Source: Selaginella tamariscina
Taxonomy: Eukaryota; Streptophyta; Lycopodiopsida; Selaginellales; Selaginellaceae
Assembly: GCA_003024785.1 (NCBI GenBank)
Contig: PUQB01000812.1
Span: 1-64,000, forward strand
DNA: 64,000 bases
Direction of reading: 5' to 3'
Of this stretch, positions 36,248 through 46,711 are shown in pieces. The notes beneath the pieces were generated by a model. The model worked only from the letters and a program-made list of their open reading frames with translations, made no database searches and was not told the origin of the DNA. The position numbers and the translations under genes were made by a program. The number at the start of each line of letters is the position of its first letter. Position 1 is the first letter of the stretch.

Positions 36248-37251
36248 AAGGACGATTTTATCAAACAAGGAGATTCAGTCATTAGTATGGAGTCGTTGTC
36301 AAATTCTGGGTAAGAATTAAAATAAAATTTATATACTCGGATATGTGCTTGAAGAACTAATTATTTTTATATTCAAATGTGGAATTAAGATAACATTAAA
36401 GATAAGAGGAGGAGATGAGATGGGTAGGGGGATTCTGGAATCAACTTGGCCATATTTTAAAATAAATGGGAAGCACATTGGAGCAACCATGATTGCTATC
36501 AAATTAACCTTTGTCACAACGCGTGGACAAGCAAAACAATGGAAATTATATTTACTAGTCAAGCACCTGAAAGTAAAACCCAGATTGGACGATGCTCGAC
36601 ACATATGCCTTGTTCCATTCAATGTCACGTTCTCGGATTCAGAGGTCTCCAATTACGACAATAATCTTGGGTGGTTTTATCGACTTATGGATAATGACGT
36701 TCACGTGTTCACTAATGATGTTGACTGTGGAGTTCTTCTTCAACTCAACGAAAGCCCATCTATGGAGGGGATCCAATTAAATGTCTACTTTGAAGATCTC
36801 CATACTCATCGAGTAGGTGTATTCTCAGCAGATATTGCTTCACAATACAGAACATCCATAAGTGGAGCAATCATCCCTCTTCTTATTGAAGAAGAACACA
36901 ACGACATCATTAAGAAGATTGAGAGGGTGGCTCGATCCAGGTTCTTTACAGATCACATTCAATTTATTTAGGAATCTTCGAGAGCTGGAAGAGTGTGCCA
37001 AGAACATTAGAATAGCTGCAGTCGGGGATCACACATGTTGATTCGAATTGCAGAAGAAAATCATTTGTCGTTTTGTTAGCTGCACATGTGGCATCCTATG
37101 CTGCAATAAGCCATAAGGAAATGATGTTGTATGATAAGATTTACAAGTGTAAGGTTAAGTATTACAACATCAACCCAAACTTCAATTACATGCCACTCAA
37201 CGAGGAACGTGTAGTTGATCTCATGGAGAAGATGAAGAACGACAATTCTTA
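36248..37251 (+). pseudogene. ParB-like element gene, truncated tandem copy (unit A)
   Basis: Begins with the short leader exon after TTGTACAG (ATG at 36,287). The second exon is open for about 200 residues (36,345-36,971) and is the best preserved version of the N-terminal domain: it includes MGRGILESTWPYF, ARHICLVPFNVTFSD, DNDVHVFTNDVD and LLQLNESPSMEGI. The acceptor before this exon reads TTCAA instead of TTCAG, so splicing may be lost. The gene continues to the start of the ParB-like domain (NEERVVDLMEKMKND at 37,198-37,242) and stops abruptly at 37,251, where the next tandem module begins in AT-rich sequence. It lacks the GQH core, the linker and the methyltransferase-like part. Confidence 0.6.
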
Positions 37252-38590
37252 TATTCAAAAATATTCCAATATTAAACATGATTATCATAATTAAATTAGT
37301 CTTATTCTTAATTATCTCAGTAATTATTCTACATTTGTATATATTAATGGGATTTTCTCAATTAATTTGTTATTATTTCAAGAATATTCTAGTGTTAAAC
37401 CTTATTATCAATATTAAATTAATATATATTATTAAAACTATATATGGCTATATATTAGATAAAATCATATATTATTATGTATAATTTAAAATATGTTCAT
37501 AGTGTGTATATTAATATTATTTTCTTAATTATTCGATGTTTGTTTTGTACATATTATATATAAAACACAATCATAAATTTATATATACATGTGCACATGC
37601 ATTAGAAGCACTTACAGAGACACATATACACACACATGCACATTGCCCTAAACCAAACTTGAGAAATTATATTTTGCTTCTTTATTGAAAAACATCATGT
37701 TCAACGCATGTATGATCTATATGTACTCAGTGTGTGTGTATGTAACACATTGAATTTACACATGTAATATATATGTATGTCTGTGTGTATACACGTGTGT
37801 ATGTATATGTGTACTAATATAATATATGCAATGTGTACGATTTTCATTTGTTAACACTCTATCACTTCTCTCATACATACACAGTGTCACCATGCATAAT
37901 CCCTTCTCTCATACATACACACCATGCATGATCATGATCCATAATATGTAGCCTGTCTCTTCTCTCATACACACACACCATGCATGATCCATAATATGTA
38001 CTGATGTTACAATACTATGTAATATGTATAATGTATATCTGTGTATAACACTCACTCCTCTCATACATAAACACCATGCATGATCCATCCTAACCTAAAC
38101 CCTAAACCCTACATTGAATTTACACATGTAATATGTATGTATGTATGTGTGTATACACATGTGTATGTATATGTGTGTACTAATATATCCAATGTGTATG
38201 AATTTAATTTGTTAACACTTTCACTCTTCTTTCATACATACACACCATGCATGATCCATGTAAATATGTACTGTCTCTCTTCTCTCAAACATACACACCA
38301 TGCATGATCCATAATATGTATTGTCACTCTTCTCTCATACATACACACATACATGATCCTGTACTCTGTCTCTCTAATATTAATATGTACTAATATGTAT
38401 GTATGTCTATGTATAATACTATGTGTGTATATATATATCGCTGCACGTGAAACTTTAACACTCTCATGGACACACACGTGTTAACCCTTGCATGATATTT
38501 ATTCTTGGGGTGTATGTGATACACCCACGCACACGCACACGCTGATAATATACACACACGCACACTCACACTCGTATAATATACACACAC

Positions 38591-38632
<42 letters not shown>

Positions 38633-38704
38633 TTCTCTCTCTCTTCTCTATAGATCTCCATCTCTCGCACACTCGTATACATATACACACACAGATATAC
38701 ACAG

Positions 38705-38756
<52 letters not shown>

Positions 38757-39074
38757 TATTTATTTATCTATATATATGTGTGTGTGTGTGTTTGTTTATC
38801 TGTATGATTTTATTTGTTTCACACATGCATACACACGATATACATATACACATATATATATATATACCTATGTATACATACATATATTATGTGTACCAGT
38901 ATCTGTATAATTTTATTTTATTTATCTATCTCTCGCACACACACGCGTATATACATATACATAACATATATATGTGTGTGTGTGTATCTGTATAATTTTA
39001 TCTGATTTGACTATCTCTGGCACACACACGCACTCTCCTACACACACATATACATATATATATCTATGTGTGTG
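37252..39074. repeat. AT-rich and microsatellite part of the duplicated module, unit B
   Basis: From 37,252 the sequence jumps into AT-rich DNA equal to about 32,284 onward, then repeats the CATGATCCATAATATGTA units (37,870-38,360), a telomere-like CCTAAACCCTAAACCCTA at about 38,095, and TG/TA microsatellites with two (TA)n runs (38,593-38,630 and 38,710-38,753). No gene seen. Confidence 0.85.
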
Positions 39075-40010
39075 TGTGTAGCGGCAGGATTAATCCGCCG
39101 CCATTTCAGGCCCGAGTGAAGGGCCTGGGCGGCAGGATTAATCCCCGCCTACACATGCCATGCGCAGAATTGGGCGGGATTTATCTCGCCGCCATTGGCC
39201 TGCCTGAAGGGCCTAGGGCGGGATTAATCCCGCCGATTCCGCACAGGGCATTGGCGTCGGCGGGATTAATCCCGCCGCTAAGGCCGAGTGAAGGGCCTGG
39301 GAGGATTAATCCCGCCGCGTACGCATGCCCTGCGCAATCGGGCGGGATTTATCCCGCCAATTGGCCTGCCTGAAGGGCCTAGGGGCGGGATTAATCCCGC
39401 CGATTCCGACAGGGCGGATTAATCCCGCCGACTAAGGCCCGAGTGAAGGGCCTGGGCGGCGGGATTAATCCCGCGTACGCATGCCCGCGAATCGGGCGGG
39501 ATTATCCCGCCGCCAAAGGCCTGCCTGAAGGCCTAGGCGGCGGGATTAATCCCGCCCGATTCCGCGAGGGAATTGGCGTCCGGCGGATTAATCCCGCCGC
39601 ATAGGGACCGAGTGAAGGCCCTGGGCGGCGGGATTAATCCCGCCGAGCCTTCAATGCCTGTTGGAGGAATGAATCCCGCCACCCTTCCTTTTTTCATTGG
39701 TGAGTCGGACCAATCCCAAACGTTTCTGTCTGAGACGTAGAAGGTTTACAACATACCAATGGAGAGAACTGGGAAGGGTGGAAATTCATTTAACCATCCC
39801 TTACATGGTGGGCGAGATTAATCCCGCCTCCTTTCTGGAGTCACTGAAGGGGTGTGAAATAAATCCTGCCCAGTTCTCTCTGAGACCGAGAAGGGTGGCA
39901 AGATTAATTCCGCACTCCCGTTCAAGGCCTCCAGAAAGGTGGCGAGATTAATCCCGCCCACTCTTTCAGGAGGCATTGAAGGGGTGGCGAGATTAATCCC
40001 GCCGCACCTT
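39075..40010. repeat. Palindrome array, outer, unit B of copy 2, with higher-order structure
   Basis: About twenty palindromes. From 39,075 to 39,640 they form a higher-order unit of roughly 155-166 bases marked by TTGGCCTGCCTGAAGGGCCT at 39,195, 39,361 and about 39,515, each unit holding four palindromes. This is the most homogeneous and thus probably the youngest of the arrays. Confidence 0.9.
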
Positions 40011-40119
40011 CCATGTGAATATATATGTGTATTAGTATATATAAGTTGCATATCTCATTTTATTTACTTTTATCATCTTATCATAATATTTCGAGTAAAA
40101 GCTAGGAAACTATGTAAAA

Positions 40120-40202
40120 CTGTCCAGAGCTCACATTTGTGGTGGTTCTAAAACGAAATGTTATCTTTCTTTTGCACTAGCACAAAGGTGAGCTTTGGAC
40201 AG
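40120..40202. repeat. Foldback hairpin, unit B of copy 2
   Basis: Same hairpin as at 36,029-36,111, with one change in each arm (CAGAGC and AAAGGTG), upstream of the unit B ParB-like gene. Confidence 0.8.
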
Positions 40203-40307
40203 TTAATTCCGTCTACTTCTCTCTGTGTATTATTTTTGTATATTCGGGTTTATACAAGTGTGTGTGCGTTTTTATATGATTTGTATTCATAGTGTATTAT
40301 TTTGCAG

Positions 40308-43300
40308 AAGGACGATTTAATTAAACAAGGAGATCGAGTCATTAGTATGGAGTCGTCGTCAAATTCTGGGTAAGAATTAAAATAAAATCTGTTATACTCG
40401 GATATGTGCTTGAACTAATCATTTTTGTATTCAGATGTGGAATTGAGGTGACATTAAAGACGAGAGCAGGAGAAGAGATGGGCAGGGGGATTCTGGAATC
40501 AACTTGGCCATATTTCAAACTAAACGGGAAGCGCATTGGAAAACCATGGTTGCTGTCAAACTAACCTCTGTCACATCGCATGGACAAAAACAATGGAAAG
40601 TGGGTGTGCTAGTCAAGCATCCGAAAGCATGCTGTGAACCCAGATTGACGATGCTCGACACATATGCCTTGTTCCATCCAATGTCACGTTCTCGGATCCA
40701 GAGGTCGCCAGTTACAACATTAATTTCGGGTGGTTTTGTCGACTTGTGGATAATGACGTTCACGTGTTCACTAATGATGTTGACCTTGGAGTTCTTCTTC
40801 AACTCAACGAAAGCCCATCTATGGAGGGGATCCATCTGGATGTCTACTTCGAAGATCTTCAGACTCATCGAGTAGGTGTATTGTCAGGAGATATTGCTTC
40901 ACAATACAGAAAATCACAAGTGGAGCAATCGTCCCTCTTCACATTGAAGAAGAACACAGCGACATCATAAAGGAGATTGAGAGGGTGGCTTGGTCTCAGG
41001 TTCTTTACAGATCACGTTCAATTTGCTTAGCAAATTTCGGGAGCTGGAAGAGTGTGCCGAGAACATTAGAACAGCATCAATCGGGGATCACACATGTTGA
41101 TTCGGATCGTAAAGAAAATCATTAGTCGTTTTGTCAGCTGCACCTGTGGCGTCCCATGCTGCAATAAGCCACAAGGAAATGATGTTGGATGATAGGATTT
41201 AAGTGTAGGGTTAAGTATTGCAGCGTCAACCCAAACTTCAATTACAGGCCACTCAATCAGGAACGTGTAGCTGAGCTCATGGAGAAGATGAAGGACGACA
41301 ATTCTTACACCGTTCCACATAATGCTGTTTTGTGCGCATACTACGAGAGAAACAAAGGCGCTGACAAAGTGTGGATCACAACACCGGAACAAATGAGAAG
41401 GTTCAGACGGAGAATAGAAAATCAGTTAAGTACTACATCATTAGTGGCCAGCACACAATAACGGCAGCCCAACGACTTCTCGACGAACACAACAAAGGAA
41501 CGATGGCAACAAAACTTTCCGAGCATACCCGTGAGAAGCTGACGAAAAGATCGGCGTTTTTAGCGAAGCCGAATCTCACAATCGAGCAGTACCATAAGTT
41601 ATCGGCGGAATGGGACGCTGCAGACACCAACCACTACAACAGCAAAATATGGGAGAAGTTCAAACACACGCGAGCCGTGTGGGAATCTCTTCAGCGACCA
41701 CAAAGAGCTACCGCAGGGAATACACAATCTGCGGACTACCGGGTAAGCAAATTGTTTGGGCGGGATTTATCTCGCCGGTATATTAATCTGTCTTTTTCTC
41801 AGAGAGTTGAAGAAATTGTAGCAGTTGATTTTGCCCAGGTGGGCGGGAAGGAAACATCCTTTTTGATGATGTTGATTTCTTGTCCCGAGATAGGATCTTT
41901 GCGAAATGGTTGGGGATTATGGAATCCTTTGCAAAAGGAACACTGAAGAAGAAGCAGACAAGTGAAGTGGAGCCCTCAGAGAAGTCTGCAAAGAAACCCA
42001 GTAAGACGCCGAAGGCTAAGTCTGTTCAATCTATAAAGGATGTAGACAACGATTTCAAGCTCACATGGTTGAAGCCTTTAAATGGAACAACGATGGAGGA
42101 GATGGAAGTCTTGGCTGATTTGGTGATTGATGGCAAATTACAATTAACAACAGCAGCCCACCTCTCCTTTTCATCTCAAGGCAATGGAGTTGAAGACGGT
42201 CAGGCACTTCAAGGAGTGGTTGGGAATACACTGCCACAAACTGGGTTGGATTTCGGCTTCAACATACGAAGAGGTCAGCAAATATTTGCATGTGACAAAT
42301 GATGATATGCTTGTCGAATGGGTGAATCAATCGGAAGATCTGGGCAAGAATCTATTGCACGCCAACGCCAAAAAGGAGAACATTGCGATGACGCCTTCTC
42401 TTATGGCAGTCCTTCAGCAGCGGAGAACCGAGTTGAACCTTATAAAGGAGGATGCTACGAATCACGACAAGCCCTACAGATGTTTGTTGTTGGATTCGGA
42501 GACTTTATGGGGTACCATCACTGCTTGTAGGAAACCGTTTCAATTGTTCGTGATGGATCGGCGGGTGTCAAAAAATCCTTCGACAGACAGGACACTAGAG
42601 GATTGGTGGAGAAACTTAGCCGTGCAAGTATGTACAAAGAAGGTATTTATTATTGAATTCATACTTGCACTCTTGACTGATATCTACTTTTCAGGTATTT
42701 ATTTCTTGATTCTTGCTCATGTCACCGATACCTTTGCCTTCTCCTTTGCCAAGAGGAATAAACATCGTTGGACAGGATTTTATATGAATGATGCTGATCC
42801 GAAGTGCATTGATTCGGTTGTTCACTTGGTTGTTAGGAATGCGCCAAACAATTTCAAACTTCCAAATGACTGGCCAGGCATCTGTTTGCACTCCAACGGC
42901 CCTGAACCTCCATCCGATACACCGATAGGTGAGAGTGACGTATTCGGCAATGTACGTTATCCAAACATCACAAGTCAAGCGGCACGGAGCATCGTCAACT
43001 TGATCAGGGGTCCTCACAGTGATGCGTGGGTTTTTGACTACTGCACTAGGGGGTCCGTCTTGAAGGAGTGTTACCTTCGGCATACATGTGTATTTGCCGT
43101 TGAAAAGGATAAGACCATGGTTGAGGACCTGAACAAGTGGATAGATAGGTTCTCAACTGAGTACCCCAACGAATCCATAAAGGAGTATTTGAGAAAGTTC
43201 CCTCCAGATAAGTGCGATAGCTCTGAAGACGAATCTGGTTCAATGTCGGAGTCTGAGGACGAACTTCAATCAGATATTAGACCGGAAGTTATCTCGAGGA

Positions 43301-43464
43301 GTACAGAACATTCGCACACTCCATTACCCATGGAAACATCAATAGAAGATGCAGAAGATCTTGAACCATCTCACAAGCGGCTTAGACCTTCTTCGCCTCA
43401 CTCAGAAGGTAATAGCGAAGAAGAATTGTTAATGAATTCTAGAGTGACGAATAGTTGTAAATGA
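40308..43464 (+). pseudogene. ParB-like plus degenerate DNA-methyltransferase-like gene (unit B, longest copy)
   Basis: Likely start is ATG 40,347 (MESSSNSG); the exon splices at GGGTAAG to ATGTGGAATTG at 40,435. Order of parts: N-terminal domain to about 41,040; ParB-like region with VNPNFN and ISGQHTITAAQ (41,226-41,468); intron 41,742-41,801 containing the palindrome; a Lys-rich linker (KKKQTSEVEPSEKSAKK); then an open 426-residue stretch from 42,184. That stretch has LLLDSETLWG (about 42,484-42,513) where beta-class N4/N6 methyltransferases have DPPW, later VFDYCTRGS (about 43,027-43,053) where they have the FxGxG loop, and AVEKD. The order of motifs fits that class but key residues are missing, so catalysis is doubtful. 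It ends in an acidic Ser-rich tail. At least three frame breaks (near 40,540, 41,040-41,200 and 42,175) make it a probable pseudogene, unless they are assembly indels. Confidence 0.55.
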
Positions 43465-43711
43465 GTGTAACATAAGGCATTTTTGTATATTTCGTTTATA
43501 TTTGTACAGAAAATAAATTCTCAAGGATTAATGAAGCTTTTAGTTCAAACATGGGTCACACATTAACAAGGTAAATAATATACCTTGATAATTTTAAGGT
43601 CAGCTAATTATCATTTTGCAGATGTAATGAAACAATTGAGAACATGGATTTTCAGCATTGGCATGAGGTAAGAGAGGGGTTTGGCGACAATTTCTTGTGC
43701 CACATGTCAGA

Positions 43712-44891
43712 ATGACAGAGTTCATGCAGGAAATGGATAATAATGCAGCTCAAAACATCGTTACCATGGGGGCCACTTCAGTTTTTTCATCATCATTTTT
43801 ATTGGCTTCAGTTCCGAAATCAATTTCTTCAGCGCATGCAATATCTGAATCTTGTAAGGATGATGTACAATTAAATGATGAAGGGATAGGCAACGAGATA
43901 GTGGCAACGGATAAATGTGAAAGGGAGCAAACAAGTGATTTGCAAAGTATTCAAGAGGCAACGCTATCTCATGTTACTCATGGCCATATTGTGTTGTTGG
44001 ATGTCAATGGTGTTCTGCTTCATCGACAAAGGCCCGAGGATAGGAAAAAAGAAATCAAACAAGGAGATTTCATTCCTTGTCATGGTAAATTTCGATATGA
44101 TATTATTTTTCGTCCAGGGTTGGATCGTCTCTTTCAAAAGCTTAAGGAGATGGGTGCGCTTGTGGGGATTTGGTCATGCATTGCAGATTCATAACTTAAC
44201 ACCGCTGTTGAATTTGCTTAAGAAACATTGTAGTGTTGCAGAAGAGGTGATTCGTAAAGATTGGATTTTTGACCAGCGAATATGTTATAAACCTCTCGAA
44301 TTTCACAATATAAGAAAGGAAAGCAAGCCATACTTCTTCAAGAATGAAAGAATAATTGGGACTCATGGGGAGATCAGTCGCTTAAGGATAATGAAGAAGC
44401 ACAGATGTTAGTAGTAGACGACTCTCCTCAGAAGGCTATGCTCAACCAAAACATTGCTTGTATTCATCCAATCACTTTCGATCCATATTCTGATACGATA
44501 TCATGGATGAGCTAGTGAACTACTTGGATACGTGCCTCAGAAAGAAGAATCTCGAAAATTTTTGTGAGCAGTATCCACCGTATCATACATTTCCTGAAGC
44601 TTTTCTTTCTCGTGATTTTGAATTTTATAAAATGAAGGATAGCAACCGGGCGCTTTATAATATTATTCTTAAGGAACGTCATTTTTAGATGAGCCTTTAT
44701 GCAGACCTGGTCTTATTACATCTTATGTATTAACAAGGATGGCAACTCCCAATTGCATTCGTGAGAGTGTTAGGTGGTGGCAACAACATCAAGATATTGA
44801 CCAAAATGATTTGATTAATCCGGAGAGTGATGATTTAGACAAAATGAGGAGATTTCTTGTATATAGGAAGAAAGTATTTATAAAAAATTAA
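43712..44891 (+). pseudogene. HAD/NLI-interacting-factor-like phosphatase gene inside the element
   Basis: Encodes a HAD-superfamily protein of the FCP1/NLI type. From ATG 43,712 there is a 90-residue Ser-rich leader, then HIVLLDVNGVLLHR (about 43,983-44,024), the catalytic loop; the second Asp is Asn, as in the plant subgroup with DLNG. FRPGLDRLF and GALVGIWSCM follow (44,110-44,178), then MLVVDDSPQKAMLNQN (44,404-44,451) with the C-terminal Asp pair, and a tail ending at about 44,891. Frames change near 44,178, 44,400, 44,500 and 44,685, so this copy is broken. An exon-like fragment precedes it at 43,621-43,668. It lies between the ParB-like gene and the outer terminal repeat and so appears to be cargo. 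Plant HAD proteins of this type are host genes; capture is inference. Confidence 0.65.
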
Positions 44892-45143
44892 CATGTTGAT
44901 AAGAAATGATTTCATTTGTAATTATGTTTGATAGTATTTCTTCATTATTGTAAACTATTTTTAGAATAATATGAATATTCTAAGATATTTTAGGAATATT
45001 CCTTACTAAGTAAGGTTATTGAAGGATTAATTAATTAATTAATTAATATTTAAGGCTTAATTACATATTAATTAAATGATTAATTAATAATTAAAACTTA
45101 AGTATTAATTAGTAATTTATTTTATATTCCCATTTTCACGTAT

Positions 45144-45171
45144 CATGCCCACTTTAGTTACAACGTGCATA
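45144..45171 (-). repeat. Outer terminal inverted repeat of element copy 2
   Basis: Reverse complement reads TATGCACGTTGTAACTAAAG and on, with two differences (T/C and A/G) from 23,508-23,535. The adjacent inward sequence is AT-rich with a GGAATATTC word, as at the other end, but is not alignable by eye. Confidence 0.55.
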
Positions 45172-46104
45172 TTTATCGTTACACACACTCTACATTGAGA
45201 CTTACATATACACACACAAAAATGGGTGCACTTGTGGGGATTTGGTTATGCATGCAGATTCACAACTTGACATCGCTGTTGAATTTGCTTAAGAAACATT
45301 GTAGTTTTGCAAAAATTCGTAAAGATTATATAAACCTCTCAAATTTCACGATATAAGAAAGAAAAGCAAGCCATACTTCTTCAAGAATGAAAGATTAATT
45401 GGGCTTCACGGGGGAATACATTAGGTGGCAAATCTCCTCACAACTTTATCTTCTTCACCAAAGTCTCTTTCTTCACGTGCCACAACTAGTTTTGTTTGTG
45501 TTTCTCAAAATTTGGCTCTGTGAAAAGCAAGAATGTTTTGTACACTTCATCACAAATGATTCTTTCGCAAGCCACCGGAGAATTCCACTGATCTATATAC
45601 CCACTATTCTTAAAGCCCATTTCCAACACATTTGCCTTCTCCGTCTATGCGCCAACAATCTTCCTGGAGAGGGACAACACCAATTTGTATTCTATTTGTC
45701 CTATGCCGTTTCTAATTCATGCTAATCATGAGGTTGCCTTCTATAGGAGTTGTAGGCTGACCAATAGAGTTGCTTTGCTTCCTCTTCCCACAAGTTGAAG
45801 GGTTTCCTGATGGAGTCTTCAACCACTTTCTTTGTTGAACAGATTCAGTTTGCATTTTGCTCGTATTTGGCTAGGAAAAACAATTCAGATGCTGGTTGCT
45901 TGGCAAATCTACAACTTGTTGCATGATACCCTTTGCTAGTCCTAATGAACATCCCAAGCTCCTCCAATCCATCTTAGTCATTTGAAGCCATATATGCCAT
46001 TCACACACCTTCTAAATGAGGGTTGAATCCCTGGTAAACCTAGATTGAAGCCATTCGGTTACATCCGCAGTCTCCCATTCCTTTACTAGCTCCACTATAC
46101 CCAT
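45172..46104. other. Decayed intergenic sequence between the element and the third gypsy element
   Basis: Apart from the HAD fragment at 45,213-45,405, no gene is recognised. The segment 45,480-46,080 is less AT-rich and may be an old minus-strand coding remnant, but no family could be named. Confidence 0.4.
45213..45405 (+). pseudogene. Partial duplicate of the HAD/NLI-like gene
   Basis: Translates to KMGALVGIWLCMQIHNLT and onward, matching 44,146-44,200 of the preceding gene, and then KSKPYFFKNERLIG, matching 44,321-44,360, with an internal deletion. It sits just outside the outer terminal repeat and lacks both catalytic Asp loops. It shows that the HAD segment or its neighbourhood was duplicated or rearranged at the element boundary. 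Confidence 0.6.
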
Positions 46105-46711
46105 TGTCATGACCCGATACAGGATGCAGGATTCCGGATACATGATACAGGATATGGGATATAGGATATGCCTACAGGATATACTTATAGAATATTCCTA
46201 CAGGATATGCCTACAGGATATGCTACAGGATATGCCTAGAGGATAAGGGTCACCATTTTTAGCTCATGACTACATTAGGCTCATGACCAGATTAGGCTCA
46301 TGACCAGATTAGCTCTTGGAGTTGTGAGCATAAAAGCTCTGACCTAATTGTTGTACAATCAGTTACTATCAACACCAGTCTTTCTACAATCAATCTTGTT
46401 GTTCTTGTTTTGCTCCTTGCTTCCTATTCTTTCCTTGTCTTGTTCTTAGTTCCTATCCTACTCCTATCTTACTTTTAGTTCCTGTCGTGCTCCTGTCTTG
46501 CTCTTGGTTCCAGTCCTGCTCCTGTTTTGCTCCTAATTCCTGTCCTGCTCCTGAGTCAAGCTTTCTTGTTCTCGAAATCCTGCTTTATTCCTTGTTCTTG
46601 GATTGTGGCTTGACAGTTTGATAGTAACTGCTTTCATAGCTTTCTGATTTTCAGCTACTTTTTTTTCCCTTGATTCTTCTCCTTCATTTTCCTCCTTTTT
46701 CTTTATAAATC

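Larger units (their letters stand above)
23508..45171 (+). mobile_element. Giant composite element, copy 2, with terminal inverted repeats
   Basis: The two ends are inverted repeats of 28 bases (26 identical): TATGCA(T/C)GTTGTAACTAAA and onward at 23,508-23,535, and its reverse complement at 45,144-45,171. Inside, in order, are a DUF7869-like gene (minus), a palindrome array, a nested gypsy element, AT-rich repeats, microsatellites, a second array, a truncated ParB-like gene, a tandem copy of that whole module with a longer ParB-like gene, and a HAD/NLI-like gene. Outside the inner end the sequence is a transposase-like exon repeat, and at the mirrored inner end of copy 1 it is a copia fragment, so similarity stops abruptly at the terminus. 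No target-site duplication was recognised. Sequence just outside 45,171 resembles element-internal sequence near 5,520 and 32,940, so the outer end is less certain. Confidence 0.6.

Noticed and set aside
39075..39660. Regularly spaced palindromic repeats resembling a CRISPR array
   Set aside because: Spacers are themselves repetitive and of variable length, no cas gene is near, and the DNA is eukaryotic.
42642..42694. A 52-base intron (GTATTTATT … TTTTCAG) in the methyltransferase-like ORF
   Set aside because: Its removal changes frame and gives an immediate stop, whereas the sequence is open when it is retained; left unassigned.
42184..43464. An active DNA methyltransferase
   Set aside because: The DPPW and FxGxG equivalents are degenerate (DSETLWG, CTRGS) and upstream exons are frame-broken.
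1..45171. A prophage or plasmid partition locus because of the ParB-like gene and palindromes
   Set aside because: Introns, LTR elements and microsatellites show eukaryotic nuclear DNA; no ParA-like ATPase was seen.
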